Origin: Shimia sp. Alg240-R146
GTDB taxonomy: Bacteria; Pseudomonadota; Alphaproteobacteria; Rhodobacterales; Rhodobacteraceae
Length of the DNA: 64,000 nucleotides
Assembly (NCBI RefSeq): GCF_947331465.1
Contig: NZ_CAMZOK010000001.1
Span: 124,001 to 188,000, forward strand
Reading direction: 5' to 3'
Below, in pieces: positions 44,506 through 53,795 of the stretch. The position numbers were made by a program, and so were the translations under genes. How positions within the stretch are numbered: the stretch's first letter is position 1; each line of letters begins with the position of its first letter. The notes beneath the pieces were generated by a model that ran no database searches, was not told the origin of the DNA, and was given only the letters and a program-made list of their open reading frames with translations.

Positions 44506-45497
44506 CGCGTGTACATCTGTTTCTTATGAGCCCGCGTGCGCGTTGTTCCCTCGGCCGATCCGTCATGAAACGTGCCAAACCAGCGATCAAACGGAATTTC
44601 CGAGGTGCCATAGTTGCACTCAAAATATCGGTGATGCAGCTGATGGAAGAAATCGCCGGACTTGGCGACTTCGGCGTCTTTGGCAACCAGCTTTTCAAAC
44701 CCACAATGGCTGAACACCGGGCTGATTTGCTGAAAACTGGCGTGAAACACCAGATGCAGCGGGTTTGACGGCACGATCAGATGCACAAAATAGGTGGTGA
44801 AATAGAGCATGTTTTCAAACCAGTGGTTTGAAATCCCTGACCACGGTCCGACGTTCACGTTGCGATGATGCACGGCATGCACATGCTTATAAAGTCGCGG
44901 GTGGTGTTCCAGCCTGTGCACCCAGTAAAAATGCAGGCTCGACCACATCGGGATCAGCGCCAGCCAGATCACGAAGAAGACCGGACGCTCAGCGAATGTG
45001 ATCACCGGCACTTTGCCAGTCGCCATAGCCCAATAAATCAGACACTGATACACCGTCGCCACCGTCATGGCGCTGCCCAGCGTCCACCAAATGTTGTCCA
45101 AAACCTGATTGTTAAAGGTGAAGCTGCCGTTCTTGCGGGTCAGATCGCGCTTGTCGAATTTCTTGCGCATGCCCTGACCCTTGCGCATATAAAGCCACCA
45201 ATGCAGCCCACCCGCCACCAACGTCTGCGGGATCACATTCATCAACCAAACAGTGCCCACCCATCGCCAATGAAACGTCTGCATCTGCTCCAGCGGTGGC
45301 AAGACAAAAGCCCAGATCAAGAGCGCTATCCCAAATGGCACAGTCAAAGCTGTGATCATCAGCCACGCGCCGCGATACCACCGCACAACTGCCGTCGGCT
45401 TGGGTGGCCATGCAAAAAGCGGGTTTAAAGTGATTGGGTGCGGCGGGCGGTAATGCCACCGCTCAGCCTCAGCATCGTCAGCAAAATCATGTGGCAT
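44502..45497 (-). CDS. Sterol desaturase/fatty acid hydroxylase family protein
   Basis: A 331-residue membrane protein with several hydrophobic helices and the histidine boxes of the di-iron membrane oxygenases: HRLEHH, HAVHH, and HQLHH near the C terminus. It would hydroxylate or desaturate a lipid using O2. The ATG at 45497 has GGGAGGG upstream. It converges on the GlxA-type gene with a four-base overlap and follows the aldolase-like gene by 36 bases. In roseobacters such enzymes modify lipids or carotenoid-like substrates; the actual substrate is unknown. Confidence 0.88.
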   Translation of the reverse strand: MPHDFADDAEAERWHYRPPHPITLNPLFAWPPKPTAVVRWYRGAWLMITALTVPFGIALLIWAFVLPPLEQMQTFHWRWVGTVWLMNVIPQTLVAGGLHWWLYMRKGQGMRKKFDKRDLTRKNGSFTFNNQVLDNIWWTLGSAMTVATVYQCLIYWAMATGKVPVITFAERPVFFVIWLALIPMWSSLHFYWVHRLEHHPRLYKHVHAVHHRNVNVGPWSGISNHWFENMLYFTTYFVHLIVPSNPLHLVFHASFQQISPVFSHCGFEKLVAKDAEVAKSGDFFHQLHHRYFECNYGTSEIPFDRWFGTFHDGSAEGTTRTRAHKKQMYTR

Positions 45498-45533
45498 CGC
45501 GCGACCCTCCCAAATGGCGCATTTCACAGTGTG

Positions 45534-46289
45534 TCAGGTGGCGTAGTTCGACCTTTCGTCGTCCAAAATGGCCTTCAATTCCGCCAAATGCCGTTCATCC
45601 TGCTCAGGATACTCTTCCAGCTCCCGTGCGGTTTTCTCGGCGATGTCGTCAGGCAGCACGCGCAACGGCTGACCGGTTTGCAGCGCACGGATATATGTCT
45701 CGGCGGCACGCTCAAAATAATAGAGCCGGTTGAACGTATCCGCGACCGAATTGCCGATCACCAACACGCCATGGTTGCCCATGATCATCACCTTCTTCTT
45801 TGGATCGGTCAGAAGCGTGGCACAGCGCTCGCCTTCGTCCTCAAACGCCAGACCGCCATACCCGTCATCAATCACATAGCGGTTGAAAAACGTGGCACAG
45901 TTCTGATCGATCGGAGGCAAGCTGCTGTCGGCGAGGCTGGCCAGAACGGTGGCAAAAATTGAATGCACATGCATCACACAGCGTGCGTGCGGGCAATGGC
46001 GGTGAATGCCGCCGTGCAATCCCCAAGCGGTGGGGTCGGGCGCGTCGGGGCCATTCAGCGTTTCGGGATCATTGGCGTCCACCAACAGCAATTCACTCGC
46101 CTTGATGCGCGAAAAATGCACCTGATTTCGGTTCATCAGAAACTGGGTGCCTTCTTCGTTGACCGCGAGGCTGAAATGGTTGGCCACGCCTTCGTGCCAA
46201 TTCAGCCGTTCAGCCCAGCGAAACGCCGCCGCCATATCCACGCGTTCCTGCCAATGCTCCATATTCGGCCGCAACTCGGTGACGCTCAT
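45534..46289 (-). CDS. Class II aldolase/adducin-family protein
   Basis: A 251-residue metal-dependent protein with the class II aldolase zinc site HxH in MHVHSIF (HARCVMHVHS) and a further histidine at MGNHGVLVIGN; the upstream FSLAVNEEGTQFLMNR segment is the conserved N-terminal part. The family includes fuculose-phosphate aldolase and ribulose-phosphate epimerase. The ATG at 46289 follows AGGAG. No matching kinase or isomerase is beside it, so its substrate cannot be assigned. Confidence 0.87.
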   Translation of the reverse strand: MSVTELRPNMEHWQERVDMAAAFRWAERLNWHEGVANHFSLAVNEEGTQFLMNRNQVHFSRIKASELLLVDANDPETLNGPDAPDPTAWGLHGGIHRHCPHARCVMHVHSIFATVLASLADSSLPPIDQNCATFFNRYVIDDGYGGLAFEDEGERCATLLTDPKKKVMIMGNHGVLVIGNSVADTFNRLYYFERAAETYIRALQTGQPLRVLPDDIAEKTARELEEYPEQDERHLAELKAILDDERSNYAT

Positions 46290-46427
46290 GTTTATGCTCC
46301 TGCTTGGATTGGTCAAAGATCAACACTTACCCTATCAGCAGGTCTATCCTCTTTGCGACGTCGCATTTGGCTCGGCGGGCGCTCATGGCACATTGTTGCC
46401 TGTGGCGCTTTCGCAGTTATGATTTGG

Positions 46428-47822
46428 TCAAGCCCCCAGCCAAAGAGCCGTCCCGGGATGGAACTGCGACCACGCAAACCAGAAGGCTTCATGAGAGCCA
46501 AGGTCCTCACCATCCTTGCCCACGGCCTTGATCCCTCCAGCCTCCAGCACAAGCCTCACATTCTGAAACGCAACGACCTGCCCCGCTCGCAGAGCAAGCA
46601 ATGCGGCCCCCCGTTGAAACGCAACTGCGCCTCCAGACCCTGTCACAACGCCAATGATATCTTCATGCACGGGCAGACGCGGGTCCACATCCCCAACCGG
46701 AAAAATAGGCCCGTCCGCATCCCGACCATTGCGAAAATCAGGATCGCGCCCCAACGCCAGATATTCCGCCAGCACAGTCGTGTTGGGATGCGCCGTCTTC
46801 CAGCTCGCCCAATCCGTGGTCACAACCGTGGCCTGCTCCAACTGCACCCCAATCTCCGCCAACGGACCCGTCACCGCATGACCCAGAAACGTATCGAACA
46901 CCGAGTAGGTGTTGAGGTCATACATCACCTTGTTGGACCGACTCAAAAGACCGGATGTTCTCAAAACAGGCCGATCAACGCCCTCCGGCATCTGATCGGT
47001 GAAATAGGCCTGCGCGGCCCCGCATAATGTGCAGTAGGGAATACCGAGGTCGCGACCACCAAGCGTGTCGTTCACCATCTCGCGCACTTCCATAATCTGG
47101 CGCGGATAAGCTCGATACGCCCCGTTTACCTCGACGCCGAATACGATGTCATCGTCGTCCAGCCATGTTGCCTCCTCGGCCAACGTGACTTCAGGATTGT
47201 CTGCCGCAGGGATGCAATTGCAGGGCTCATCGGTTGTGTCAAAAGCCCGGTCGTCAATCAAAACTCCGCCCCAAGACACCAAGCGCCAGTCAATGTCGCC
47301 CTCAACAAAAATCTGCTCCCAGCCGGGTATGAGGCCAGTGAAAATAGCGCGCTTGATACGCAAATAGTCGGGCGGCGCCGGAATATCCCACGCAATAAGG
47401 TGATCAGTCACACCGCCCCAATGGTCCTGCTGGCCCAGATCCGCCTGCAAAAGCTCCTGCGCTGCGACAACCAGTTGCGCATTGAGCTGCGCATTGGTGA
47501 TGAACCGCATCAGATCGCTGACAAGCCACGCCAACCGCGGGTCGCCTGATACTGCAACGACCTGCAACGCAGCCTGTTCCTCCGGACCCCATTGCCCTTG
47601 TTCAATACTCTGAATAAAGGCCGCTTCAATGGCCGCCGCGACCTCTTCAGAAACAGCGCCGACTGGAATTTCCGGCGGCGAGCCGAATTCTTCCACCACA
47701 TAGTCCGGCAATTGCTCCGCTTGCACCGAACTTGGAACCAACAAGCTGCCCGCCGCGACAATCGCGGTCAAAACTGCGAACGCCCGCAGGTAAACTCGCT
47801 CTAAGTTGCTCATCCATTTCAT
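46428..47822 (-). CDS. DUF3179 domain-containing exported protein
   Basis: A 464-residue protein with an N-terminal hydrophobic signal (FAVLTAIVAAGSLLVPSSVQA). The C-terminal two thirds match DUF3179: AYPRQIMEVREMVNDTLGGRDLGIPYCTLCGAAQAYF, followed by RTSGLLSRSNKVMYDLNTYSVFDTF. The CTLCG pair is typical of this family and may hold a metal. ATG choices at 47822 and 47813 are both possible. Function of the family is unknown. It is transcribed alone, between the aldolase-like gene and the divergent ade gene. Confidence 0.85.
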   Translation of the reverse strand: MKWMSNLERVYLRAFAVLTAIVAAGSLLVPSSVQAEQLPDYVVEEFGSPPEIPVGAVSEEVAAAIEAAFIQSIEQGQWGPEEQAALQVVAVSGDPRLAWLVSDLMRFITNAQLNAQLVVAAQELLQADLGQQDHWGGVTDHLIAWDIPAPPDYLRIKRAIFTGLIPGWEQIFVEGDIDWRLVSWGGVLIDDRAFDTTDEPCNCIPAADNPEVTLAEEATWLDDDDIVFGVEVNGAYRAYPRQIMEVREMVNDTLGGRDLGIPYCTLCGAAQAYFTDQMPEGVDRPVLRTSGLLSRSNKVMYDLNTYSVFDTFLGHAVTGPLAEIGVQLEQATVVTTDWASWKTAHPNTTVLAEYLALGRDPDFRNGRDADGPIFPVGDVDPRLPVHEDIIGVVTGSGGAVAFQRGAALLALRAGQVVAFQNVRLVLEAGGIKAVGKDGEDLGSHEAFWFAWSQFHPGTALWLGA

Positions 47823-48004
47823 TTTCAGCAGCCCTTCTTTCTTTCGGTCCGACCTCACCTGAAACGCTCTTCACATACCAATCACAGTTGCTTCAGGCCG
47901 CGTTGCCTTTCACCTGTAATTTCAAAGCGCGCTTGAAACTGTTTTCGCGAAACCTTCATCTTTGGGCCGGTTGAACATCCCCATAACAAGTGTCACCTTG
48001 GGCC

Positions 48005-49813
48005 ATGGAACATATGCATTTTCAAAGCTGGGCCGACGTGGCCCCCCGCTTGGTCGCCGTCGCCGCAGGGCGCGAACCCGCCGACACCGTCATTCGCAAA
48101 GGGCGTTGGGTCAACGTCCACACTCGCGAGATTCTCGACAATCACGACATTGCCATTGCCGAAGGGCGTATCGCCTATGTCGGCCCTGACGCCAGCCACT
48201 GCACCGGACCCGATACCGAAGTGATCGAGGCCAATGGGCGGTTTATGATCCCCGGCCTGTGTGACGGTCACATGCACATTGAATCGGGCATGCTGACCCC
48301 CGCCGAATTTGCCCGCGCCGTGATTGGCCATGGCACCACCACCATGTTCACCGACCCGCATGAGATCGCCAACGTGCTTGGTCTTGAAGGTGTGCGCATG
48401 ATGCATGACGAAGCGCTGATGCAGCCCGTCAACATCTTCACGCAAATGCCGTCGTGCGCACCATCTGCGCCTGGTTTGGAAACCACCGGTTTTGAAATCG
48501 GTCCCGATGATGTGACCGAGGCGATGAACTGGCCCGGTATCATCGGTCTGGGCGAGATGATGAACTTCCCGGGTGTGATCAACGGCAGCCAACAGATGCT
48601 TGCCGAAATCGCCGCAACCCAGAACGCAGGCAAAACCGTGGGCGGCCATTACGCCAGCCCCGACCTTGGGCCCAACTTTCACGCTTACGCCGCGGGTGGT
48701 CCTGCTGATGATCACGAAGGCACCTGCGAGGCCGACGCAATTGCCCGTGTGCGCCAAGGCATGCGTTCGATGATGCGGCTTGGCTCCGCTTGGTATGACG
48801 TGGAAACCCAAATTACAGCGATCACGGAAAAAGGCCTCGATCCACGCAGCTTTATTCTCTGCACCGATGATTGCCACTCCGGCACTTTGGTCAACGATGG
48901 CCATATGAACCGCGTGGTGCGCCATGCCATCGATTGCGGCTGCGATCCGGTTGTGGCTCTGCAAATGGCGACGATCAACACCGCGACACATTTTGGTCTG
49001 GAACGTGACCTCGGCTCCATCGCACCGGGCCGTCGCGCCGATGTCATTCTGACCAGCGACCTCAAAGCCCTACCGATTGAGCATGTCATTGCACGCGGCA
49101 AAACCGTCGCCAAAGACGGCAAAGTGTTGGTGGATTGCCCGCACTATGACTGGCCGGACCACGCACGCCAGACAGTGAACCTGGGCCGCCCTCGCACCGC
49201 TGCGGATTTTGTGATCACAGCACCTGAAGGCGCCACCAAGGTCACCGCCAACGTCATCGGCGTGATCGAAAATCAGGCCCCGACTAAGGCGCTCAGCGCC
49301 GACCTTTCCGTCGAAAACGGTATCGTTTTGCCCAATATAGAGACTGATATTGCGCAAATTGCGCTGGTAGAACGTCACCGCGCCACCGGCGGTGTGTCCA
49401 ACGCGTTCGTATCTGGCTTTGGCTACAGCGGAAAAATGGCGATGGCCTCCACCGTGGCGCACGACAGCCACCATATGATCGTTGTCGGCACCGACCGCGA
49501 AATGATGGCGCTGGCCGCAAACCGCCTTGGCGAAGTTGGCGGCGGTGTGACCATATATAAGGACGGACAAGAGATCGCGCTGGTCGAATTACCCATCGCC
49601 GGCCTGATGTCTGATGCCCCTGCGACCGAGGTCGCGGCCAAGGCGCAGAATATGGTCGAGGCAATGGAGGCTTGCGGCTGCACCCTCAACAACGCTTATA
49701 TGCAGCACTCGCTTTTGGCGCTTGTCGTGATCCCGGAGTTGCGGATCTCCGACCTCGGCCTTGTAGATGTAACCAAGTTTGAAATGACTGATGTGATTAA
49801 GGCTGCCGAATGA
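48005..49813 (+). CDS. ade: Adenine deaminase
   Basis: A 602-residue amidohydrolase that deaminates adenine to hypoxanthine. Metal-site motifs: MIPGLCDGHMHIESGMLTP and FTDPHEIANVLG, then CTDDCHSGTLV near the later Asp, and the typical C-terminal domain with SHHMIVVGTDREMMALAANRL. The ATG at 48005 is chosen over a GTG at 47990; ATG at 48014 is an alternative. Its stop overlaps the start of amn by four bases, so the two enzymes of AMP salvage are translated together. Confidence 0.95.
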   Translation: MEHMHFQSWADVAPRLVAVAAGREPADTVIRKGRWVNVHTREILDNHDIAIAEGRIAYVGPDASHCTGPDTEVIEANGRFMIPGLCDGHMHIESGMLTPAEFARAVIGHGTTTMFTDPHEIANVLGLEGVRMMHDEALMQPVNIFTQMPSCAPSAPGLETTGFEIGPDDVTEAMNWPGIIGLGEMMNFPGVINGSQQMLAEIAATQNAGKTVGGHYASPDLGPNFHAYAAGGPADDHEGTCEADAIARVRQGMRSMMRLGSAWYDVETQITAITEKGLDPRSFILCTDDCHSGTLVNDGHMNRVVRHAIDCGCDPVVALQMATINTATHFGLERDLGSIAPGRRADVILTSDLKALPIEHVIARGKTVAKDGKVLVDCPHYDWPDHARQTVNLGRPRTAADFVITAPEGATKVTANVIGVIENQAPTKALSADLSVENGIVLPNIETDIAQIALVERHRATGGVSNAFVSGFGYSGKMAMASTVAHDSHHMIVVGTDREMMALAANRLGEVGGGVTIYKDGQEIALVELPIAGLMSDAPATEVAAKAQNMVEAMEACGCTLNNAYMQHSLLALVVIPELRISDLGLVDVTKFEMTDVIKAAE

Positions 49814-51288
49814 CCCCTCAACAAATCCCCGTACATTCCCCCGCAGTTCCGGCCGCGCAAGCCTTCACCGATGCAAGCGCCGCCGTGGACCGGCTCGAAG
49901 AACTCTACGGCATCGCCACCACATATTTGTGTGACCAATTTCGCCACGCCTTGCGCAGTGGACCAGATGGCCACCGCATCCGCGCTTTTTACCCCGAAAT
50001 CCGCATCACCACGACCAGCTTTGCCCAAGTCGACAGCCGCCTCAGCTTTGGCCACGTGTCCGAACCCGGCACCCATCGCGCCACGATCACGCGTCCGGAC
50101 CTTTTCCGCAATTATCTGGAACAGCAAATCTCGCTGTTGGTTGGAAACCACGGCGTGCCCGTCACCATTGGCGTCAGCGACACACCGATCCCCGTTCATT
50201 TTGCGGTTGCCGCCAAAAGTGACATGACCGTCCCGCAAGAAGGCGCCGCCGAATTCACACTTCGTGACATTTTTGATGTGCCGGATCTGTCGACCACCAA
50301 CGACGACATCGTCAACGGTATGCACAGCCACGACGAGAACGACGTCGGGCCGCTGGCCCCCTTCACCGCGCAACGCGTTGATTACTCACTGGCGCGGCTC
50401 AGCCACTATACCGCGACAGACGCCGACCATTTCCAGAACCACGTGCTGTTCACCAACTACCAGTTCTACGTCACCGAATTCGAAGCCTACGCGCGTCAAA
50501 TGCTGGCCGATCCGAAAACCGGCTACACCAGCTTTGTCAGCACAGGCAATGTCGAGATCTCGGATGCAGAGACGCCGATTGCTCCGGTGGACAAACAACC
50601 GCAGATGCCGACCTATCACCTCAAACGGGCGGATGGCTCCGGCATCACTTTGGTCAATATCGGCGTCGGTCCGTCAAACGCCAAAACCGCCACCGACCAC
50701 ATCGCCGTACTGCGCCCTCACGCCTGGATCATGGTTGGCCACTGCGCCGGTCTGCGCAATTCGCAAAGCCTTGGCGACTTCGTTCTGGCCCACGCCTATC
50801 TGCGCGAAGATCACGTTCTGGATGACGATCTGCCGGTTTGGGTACCGATCCCTGCATTGGCCGAAGTGCAGATCGCCATGGAACAGGCCGTGGCCGAGGT
50901 CACCGAGCTTAAAGGCTACGACCTCAAACGTGTGATGCGCACCGGCACCGTCGCCACCATCGACAACCGCAACTGGGAACTGCGTGAACATGCCGGCCCC
51001 GTTCAACGCCTCAGCCAGTCCCGTGCCATCGCGCTGGACATGGAAAGCGCCACAATCGCCGCCAACGGCTACCGGTTCCGCGTTCCCTATGGCACGCTTT
51101 TGTGTGTCAGCGACAAGCCGCTGCACGGCGAATTGAAGCTTCCCGGAATGGCCTCGGACTTCTATAAAACGCAAGTCGCCCGTCATTTGATGATCGGAAT
51201 TCGGGCGATGGAGACTCTTCGCGAAATGCCTCTTGAACGGCTCCATTCGCGGAAATTGCGCTCATTTGACGAGACAGCCTTCCTGTGA
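49810..51288 (+). CDS. amn: AMP nucleosidase
   Basis: A 492-residue enzyme that cleaves AMP to adenine and ribose 5-phosphate. The N-terminal AMN domain (about 1-190) is followed by a nucleoside-phosphorylase-like catalytic domain with NIGVGPSNAKTATDHIAVLRPHAWIMVGHCAGLRNSQ, DYVLA-type strand and the terminal ALDMESATIAANGYRFR and SDKPLHGELK segments. Upstream ade removes adenine to hypoxanthine, so together they turn AMP into hypoxanthine plus ribose 5-phosphate. Followed by a hairpin and T-run. Confidence 0.95.
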   Translation: MTPQQIPVHSPAVPAAQAFTDASAAVDRLEELYGIATTYLCDQFRHALRSGPDGHRIRAFYPEIRITTTSFAQVDSRLSFGHVSEPGTHRATITRPDLFRNYLEQQISLLVGNHGVPVTIGVSDTPIPVHFAVAAKSDMTVPQEGAAEFTLRDIFDVPDLSTTNDDIVNGMHSHDENDVGPLAPFTAQRVDYSLARLSHYTATDADHFQNHVLFTNYQFYVTEFEAYARQMLADPKTGYTSFVSTGNVEISDAETPIAPVDKQPQMPTYHLKRADGSGITLVNIGVGPSNAKTATDHIAVLRPHAWIMVGHCAGLRNSQSLGDFVLAHAYLREDHVLDDDLPVWVPIPALAEVQIAMEQAVAEVTELKGYDLKRVMRTGTVATIDNRNWELREHAGPVQRLSQSRAIALDMESATIAANGYRFRVPYGTLLCVSDKPLHGELKLPGMASDFYKTQVARHLMIGIRAMETLREMPLERLHSRKLRSFDETAFL

Positions 51289-51306
51289 CCCTGCGGAAAC
51301 TTGCCC

Positions 51307-51331
51307 AAAACCCTTAAAATTGGGGTTTTTT
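51307..51331 (+). terminator. Terminator after amn
   Basis: AAAACCC (51307-51313) pairs with GGGTTTT (51323-51329) over a nine-base loop, ending in a T-run. It lies 18 bases after the amn stop. Confidence 0.7.
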
Positions 51332-51334
51332 GGC

Positions 51335-51350
51335 ACACAATTTATTGTGT
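51335..51350. promoter_or_regulatory. Perfect 16-bp palindrome upstream of the HU gene
   Basis: ACACAA-TTTA-TTGTGT at 51335-51350 is an AT-rich palindrome 69 bases before the HU start codon at 51419, right after the amn terminator. It could be an operator or promoter element for the HU gene. No factor can be named from sequence. Confidence 0.45.
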
Positions 51351-51418
51351 TCATCCACCATATCCCGTTAAATGCGCGACACGAGGCCCAACATTCGGGC
51401 AAATAATGGAGACCTGAA

Positions 51419-51706
51419 ATGGCAAAACCGATGACCAAGACCCAACTCGTTGCCGCTTTGGCCGAAGAAATGGGTTCGGACAAGAAATCCGCAGGCGCGG
51501 CACTGGAAGCAGTATGCGCACTGATCACCCGCGAAGTTTCTGGCGGCGGCGCAGTGACCCTGCCCGGCGTTGGCAAAATCTACTGCCGCGAGCGCCCAGA
51601 GCGCATGGTGCGTAACCCCGCCACCGGCGAGCAGATCAAGAAAGACGCAGACAAGGTTGTGAAAATGACCATCGCCAAAGCGCTGAAAGACAGCGTGAAC
51701 GGCTGA
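51419..51706 (+). CDS. HU family DNA-binding protein
   Basis: A 95-residue nucleoid protein. It begins MAKPMTKTQLVAALAEEMGSDKKSAGAALEAV and has the HU core GGGAVTLPGVGKIYCRERPERMVRNPATGEQIKKDADKVVKMTIAK. The proline at the tip of the beta arm (RNPATGE) is the DNA-intercalating residue. It is longer in spacing from amn than a true operon (130 bases with terminator) and so has its own promoter. A strong terminator follows. HU homologue count elsewhere is not visible. Confidence 0.93.
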   Translation: MAKPMTKTQLVAALAEEMGSDKKSAGAALEAVCALITREVSGGGAVTLPGVGKIYCRERPERMVRNPATGEQIKKDADKVVKMTIAKALKDSVNG

Positions 51707-51728
51707 TCGCGTTGATCACCTGACACTG

Positions 51729-51760
51729 AAAGGGTCGCCTTCGGGCGGCCCTTTTTCTTT
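51729..51760 (+). terminator. Rho-independent terminator after the HU gene
   Basis: GGGTCGCC (51732-51739) and GGCGGCCC (51744-51751) form an eight-base stem (one G-T pair) closed by a TTCG tetraloop and followed by TTTTTCTTT. It lies 23 bases after the HU stop. Confidence 0.9.
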
Positions 51761-51829
51761 GGCGGTCTCGCGCGATGCCTACGCGCCAACAGGGTGTGCT
51801 GCGCCTGCTCAAACAGACGCAGCCAAATT

Positions 51830-52897
51830 TCACAACTGCGCGCTGGGCGTAGACTGAGAAATCGCGATCTCATCGGCGTTCATGTCTTCGCCGATGCCCT
51901 CAAACAGGGGCGTCGACAAATACCGCTCGCCCGTATCCGGCAACATCACCAGAATATTGCTACCTTCAGGTGCCGTTTGTGCCACCTGCATCGCTGTGGC
52001 AAAGGTCGCACCGGCCGAGATTCCGGTGAATACTCCTTCTTCCGCCGCCAGGCGTCGCGACCACGCGATGCTGTCTGGACCGGAAACGGTCAACAATTCA
52101 TCATAGAACCCGTTGTCCAACGCTTCCTGCAAAACCCACGGAATGAAATCCGGGGTCCAGCCCTGAATCGGGTGCGGCTCAAAATTCGGGTGGCTCTCTG
52201 TGGCCTGATGGGCATCGTTGCGCGTGTTCACATACCCCGATCCGATCAGCGCCGAATTCGCAGGCTCTGACAGGATGATTTTTGTATCGGGACTTTCGCG
52301 CCGCAGCACACGACCAACGCCGCTCACCGTGCCACCGGTTCCGTATCCGCTCACGAAATAGTCCAGCTTTTCACCGGCAAAATCGCTAAGAATTTCACGT
52401 GCCGTTGTGGCCTCGTGAATGTCAGCATTGTCTGCGGTCTCAAACTGACCCGCCAGAAACCAGCCATTCGCCTCTGCCAATTCCTTGGCCTTGGAATACA
52501 TGCCAAAGCCCTTTTGCGCTTTGGGTGTCAGAACGACCTTGGCCCCCAGAAACCGCATCAACTGCCGCCGTTCCACGGAAAACGCTTCGGACATGGTGAT
52601 CACCAGCGGATAGCCTTTGGCGGCACAGACCATCGCCAAGCCGATGCCGGTGTTGCCTGACGTGGCCTCAACCACCGTTTGTCCAGGCTTAAGCCGCCCG
52701 TCGCGTTCTGCCGCCTCGATGATGTTCAGCGCCAGCCGGTCCTTTACGGATCCGGCCGGATTGAAGGCCTCAAATTTCACAAAGACGTTCACATGCTTCG
52801 GGGCGATCCGGTTGATACGCACAACCGGCGTATTCCCGACGGTTTCCAGAATGCTGTCGTACCGCACACCGCGGCCTTGGGTTTCACGAATGCTCAT
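51830..52897 (-). CDS. cysK: Cysteine synthase A-type PLP enzyme
   Basis: A 355-residue O-acetylserine sulfhydrylase-like enzyme. The PLP lysine lies in NPAGSVKDRLALNI, the substrate loop is EATSGNTGIGLA, and the phosphate clamp is GYGTGGTVSGVGR. It makes cysteine from O-acetylserine and sulfide. It is about 30 residues longer than classic CysK at the C terminus (an acidic tail, MNADEIAISQSTPSAQL). Transcribed alone. Closely related cystathionine beta-synthase-like enzymes are possible, but the loop sequence favours CysK. Confidence 0.9.
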   Translation of the reverse strand: MSIRETQGRGVRYDSILETVGNTPVVRINRIAPKHVNVFVKFEAFNPAGSVKDRLALNIIEAAERDGRLKPGQTVVEATSGNTGIGLAMVCAAKGYPLVITMSEAFSVERRQLMRFLGAKVVLTPKAQKGFGMYSKAKELAEANGWFLAGQFETADNADIHEATTAREILSDFAGEKLDYFVSGYGTGGTVSGVGRVLRRESPDTKIILSEPANSALIGSGYVNTRNDAHQATESHPNFEPHPIQGWTPDFIPWVLQEALDNGFYDELLTVSGPDSIAWSRRLAAEEGVFTGISAGATFATAMQVAQTAPEGSNILVMLPDTGERYLSTPLFEGIGEDMNADEIAISQSTPSAQL

Positions 52898-53087
52898 GGT
52901 CTGCCACCTTGTTAAATTGCATCAGTCATTTGCCAAAAATCTAATCCCGATTGCGCGCGGCAAAAGCCCGACAAAGCCAAATAGGACCGCTATCGCGCAT
53001 CTCGATCAGAATCAGAAACCAAGTCCGCAGCAAGCGGCCCAACTCTAAACCGGTTCTGCACCTTGGGCGAAATTCAAAACCGCCGTT

Positions 53088-53456
53088 TCACAGAAAACAC
53101 TGAATTTCGATCAGATAGCCGTTCGGATCGCGAACAAAAAACGAATAGATGCCAAATCTGTCCATTTTCTCCGGGCGCCCCTGCAGATTTACACCCGCCG
53201 CCTCAAGTCGCGCGAACCAGACATCCACCGCTGCGACGCCATCGACCAACAATGTGATCATACCGCCCTCAGGGGCCACGACACGATCTTCAAAGGTTTC
53301 ACACACCCCGATCCGCGCGCCCTCAGACGTAGCAAAAATCATCGCTGCGCCTGCATCCAAAAGCACCTCAAGACCCAGCGCGTCCCGATAGAACGTCACG
53401 CAAGGCGACAAGCTTTCCGTATAGACCCAACTGATCTGACCCGTGATTGCATTCAT
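53088..53456 (-). CDS. VOC family (glyoxalase/bleomycin-resistance fold) protein
   Basis: A 122-residue protein with one vicinal-oxygen-chelate domain: a beta-strand start ISWVYTESLSPCVTFYRDALGLEV and an ending segment GIYSFFVRDPNGYLIEIQCFL with the metal glutamate (LIEIQ). The single domain probably dimerises. It may be a glyoxalase-like or dioxygenase-like metal protein. Its context, between cysK and a DMT exporter, does not reveal a substrate. Confidence 0.87.
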   Translation of the reverse strand: MNAITGQISWVYTESLSPCVTFYRDALGLEVLLDAGAAMIFATSEGARIGVCETFEDRVVAPEGGMITLLVDGVAAVDVWFARLEAAGVNLQGRPEKMDRFGIYSFFVRDPNGYLIEIQCFL

Positions 53457-53795
53457 GCCGCTCTCCTGACGCTACCCTTTGGTGCATACTGATCAGAGCC
53501 CAGCGCGACAATGGCTGACCTGGACAGACCACTTCGCCGACGCGCTCCCGCCCCTTCGGGTTGGGCCTGGCCGCACCACCGCGCGGCAGAGTGTTGTGGG
53601 CCGCAACGCGCGGTGCGGTAACCACCATCCAGCCGTGTTTCTGCACCGACGCGATACCGACGTAATACTGATGGAATACAGACCCGCAAAAACCCGACGA
53701 TTCAAAGTGTTAAAAATTGAGGCAAGGTGCCCCGTTGCGACTTGCTCCACAATCAGATTAGATCGCCGCGATACACATCTTCAGGACCTCCCAAA
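53457..53795. other. Region of 339 bases without a supportable gene
   Basis: It lies between the VOC gene and the DMT exporter at 53796. Open frames on both strands cross it, but none has a ribosome site, a recognisable domain or family-like composition. It must hold the promoters of the two divergent genes. An AT-rich stretch sits near 53700-53760. Confidence 0.5.
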
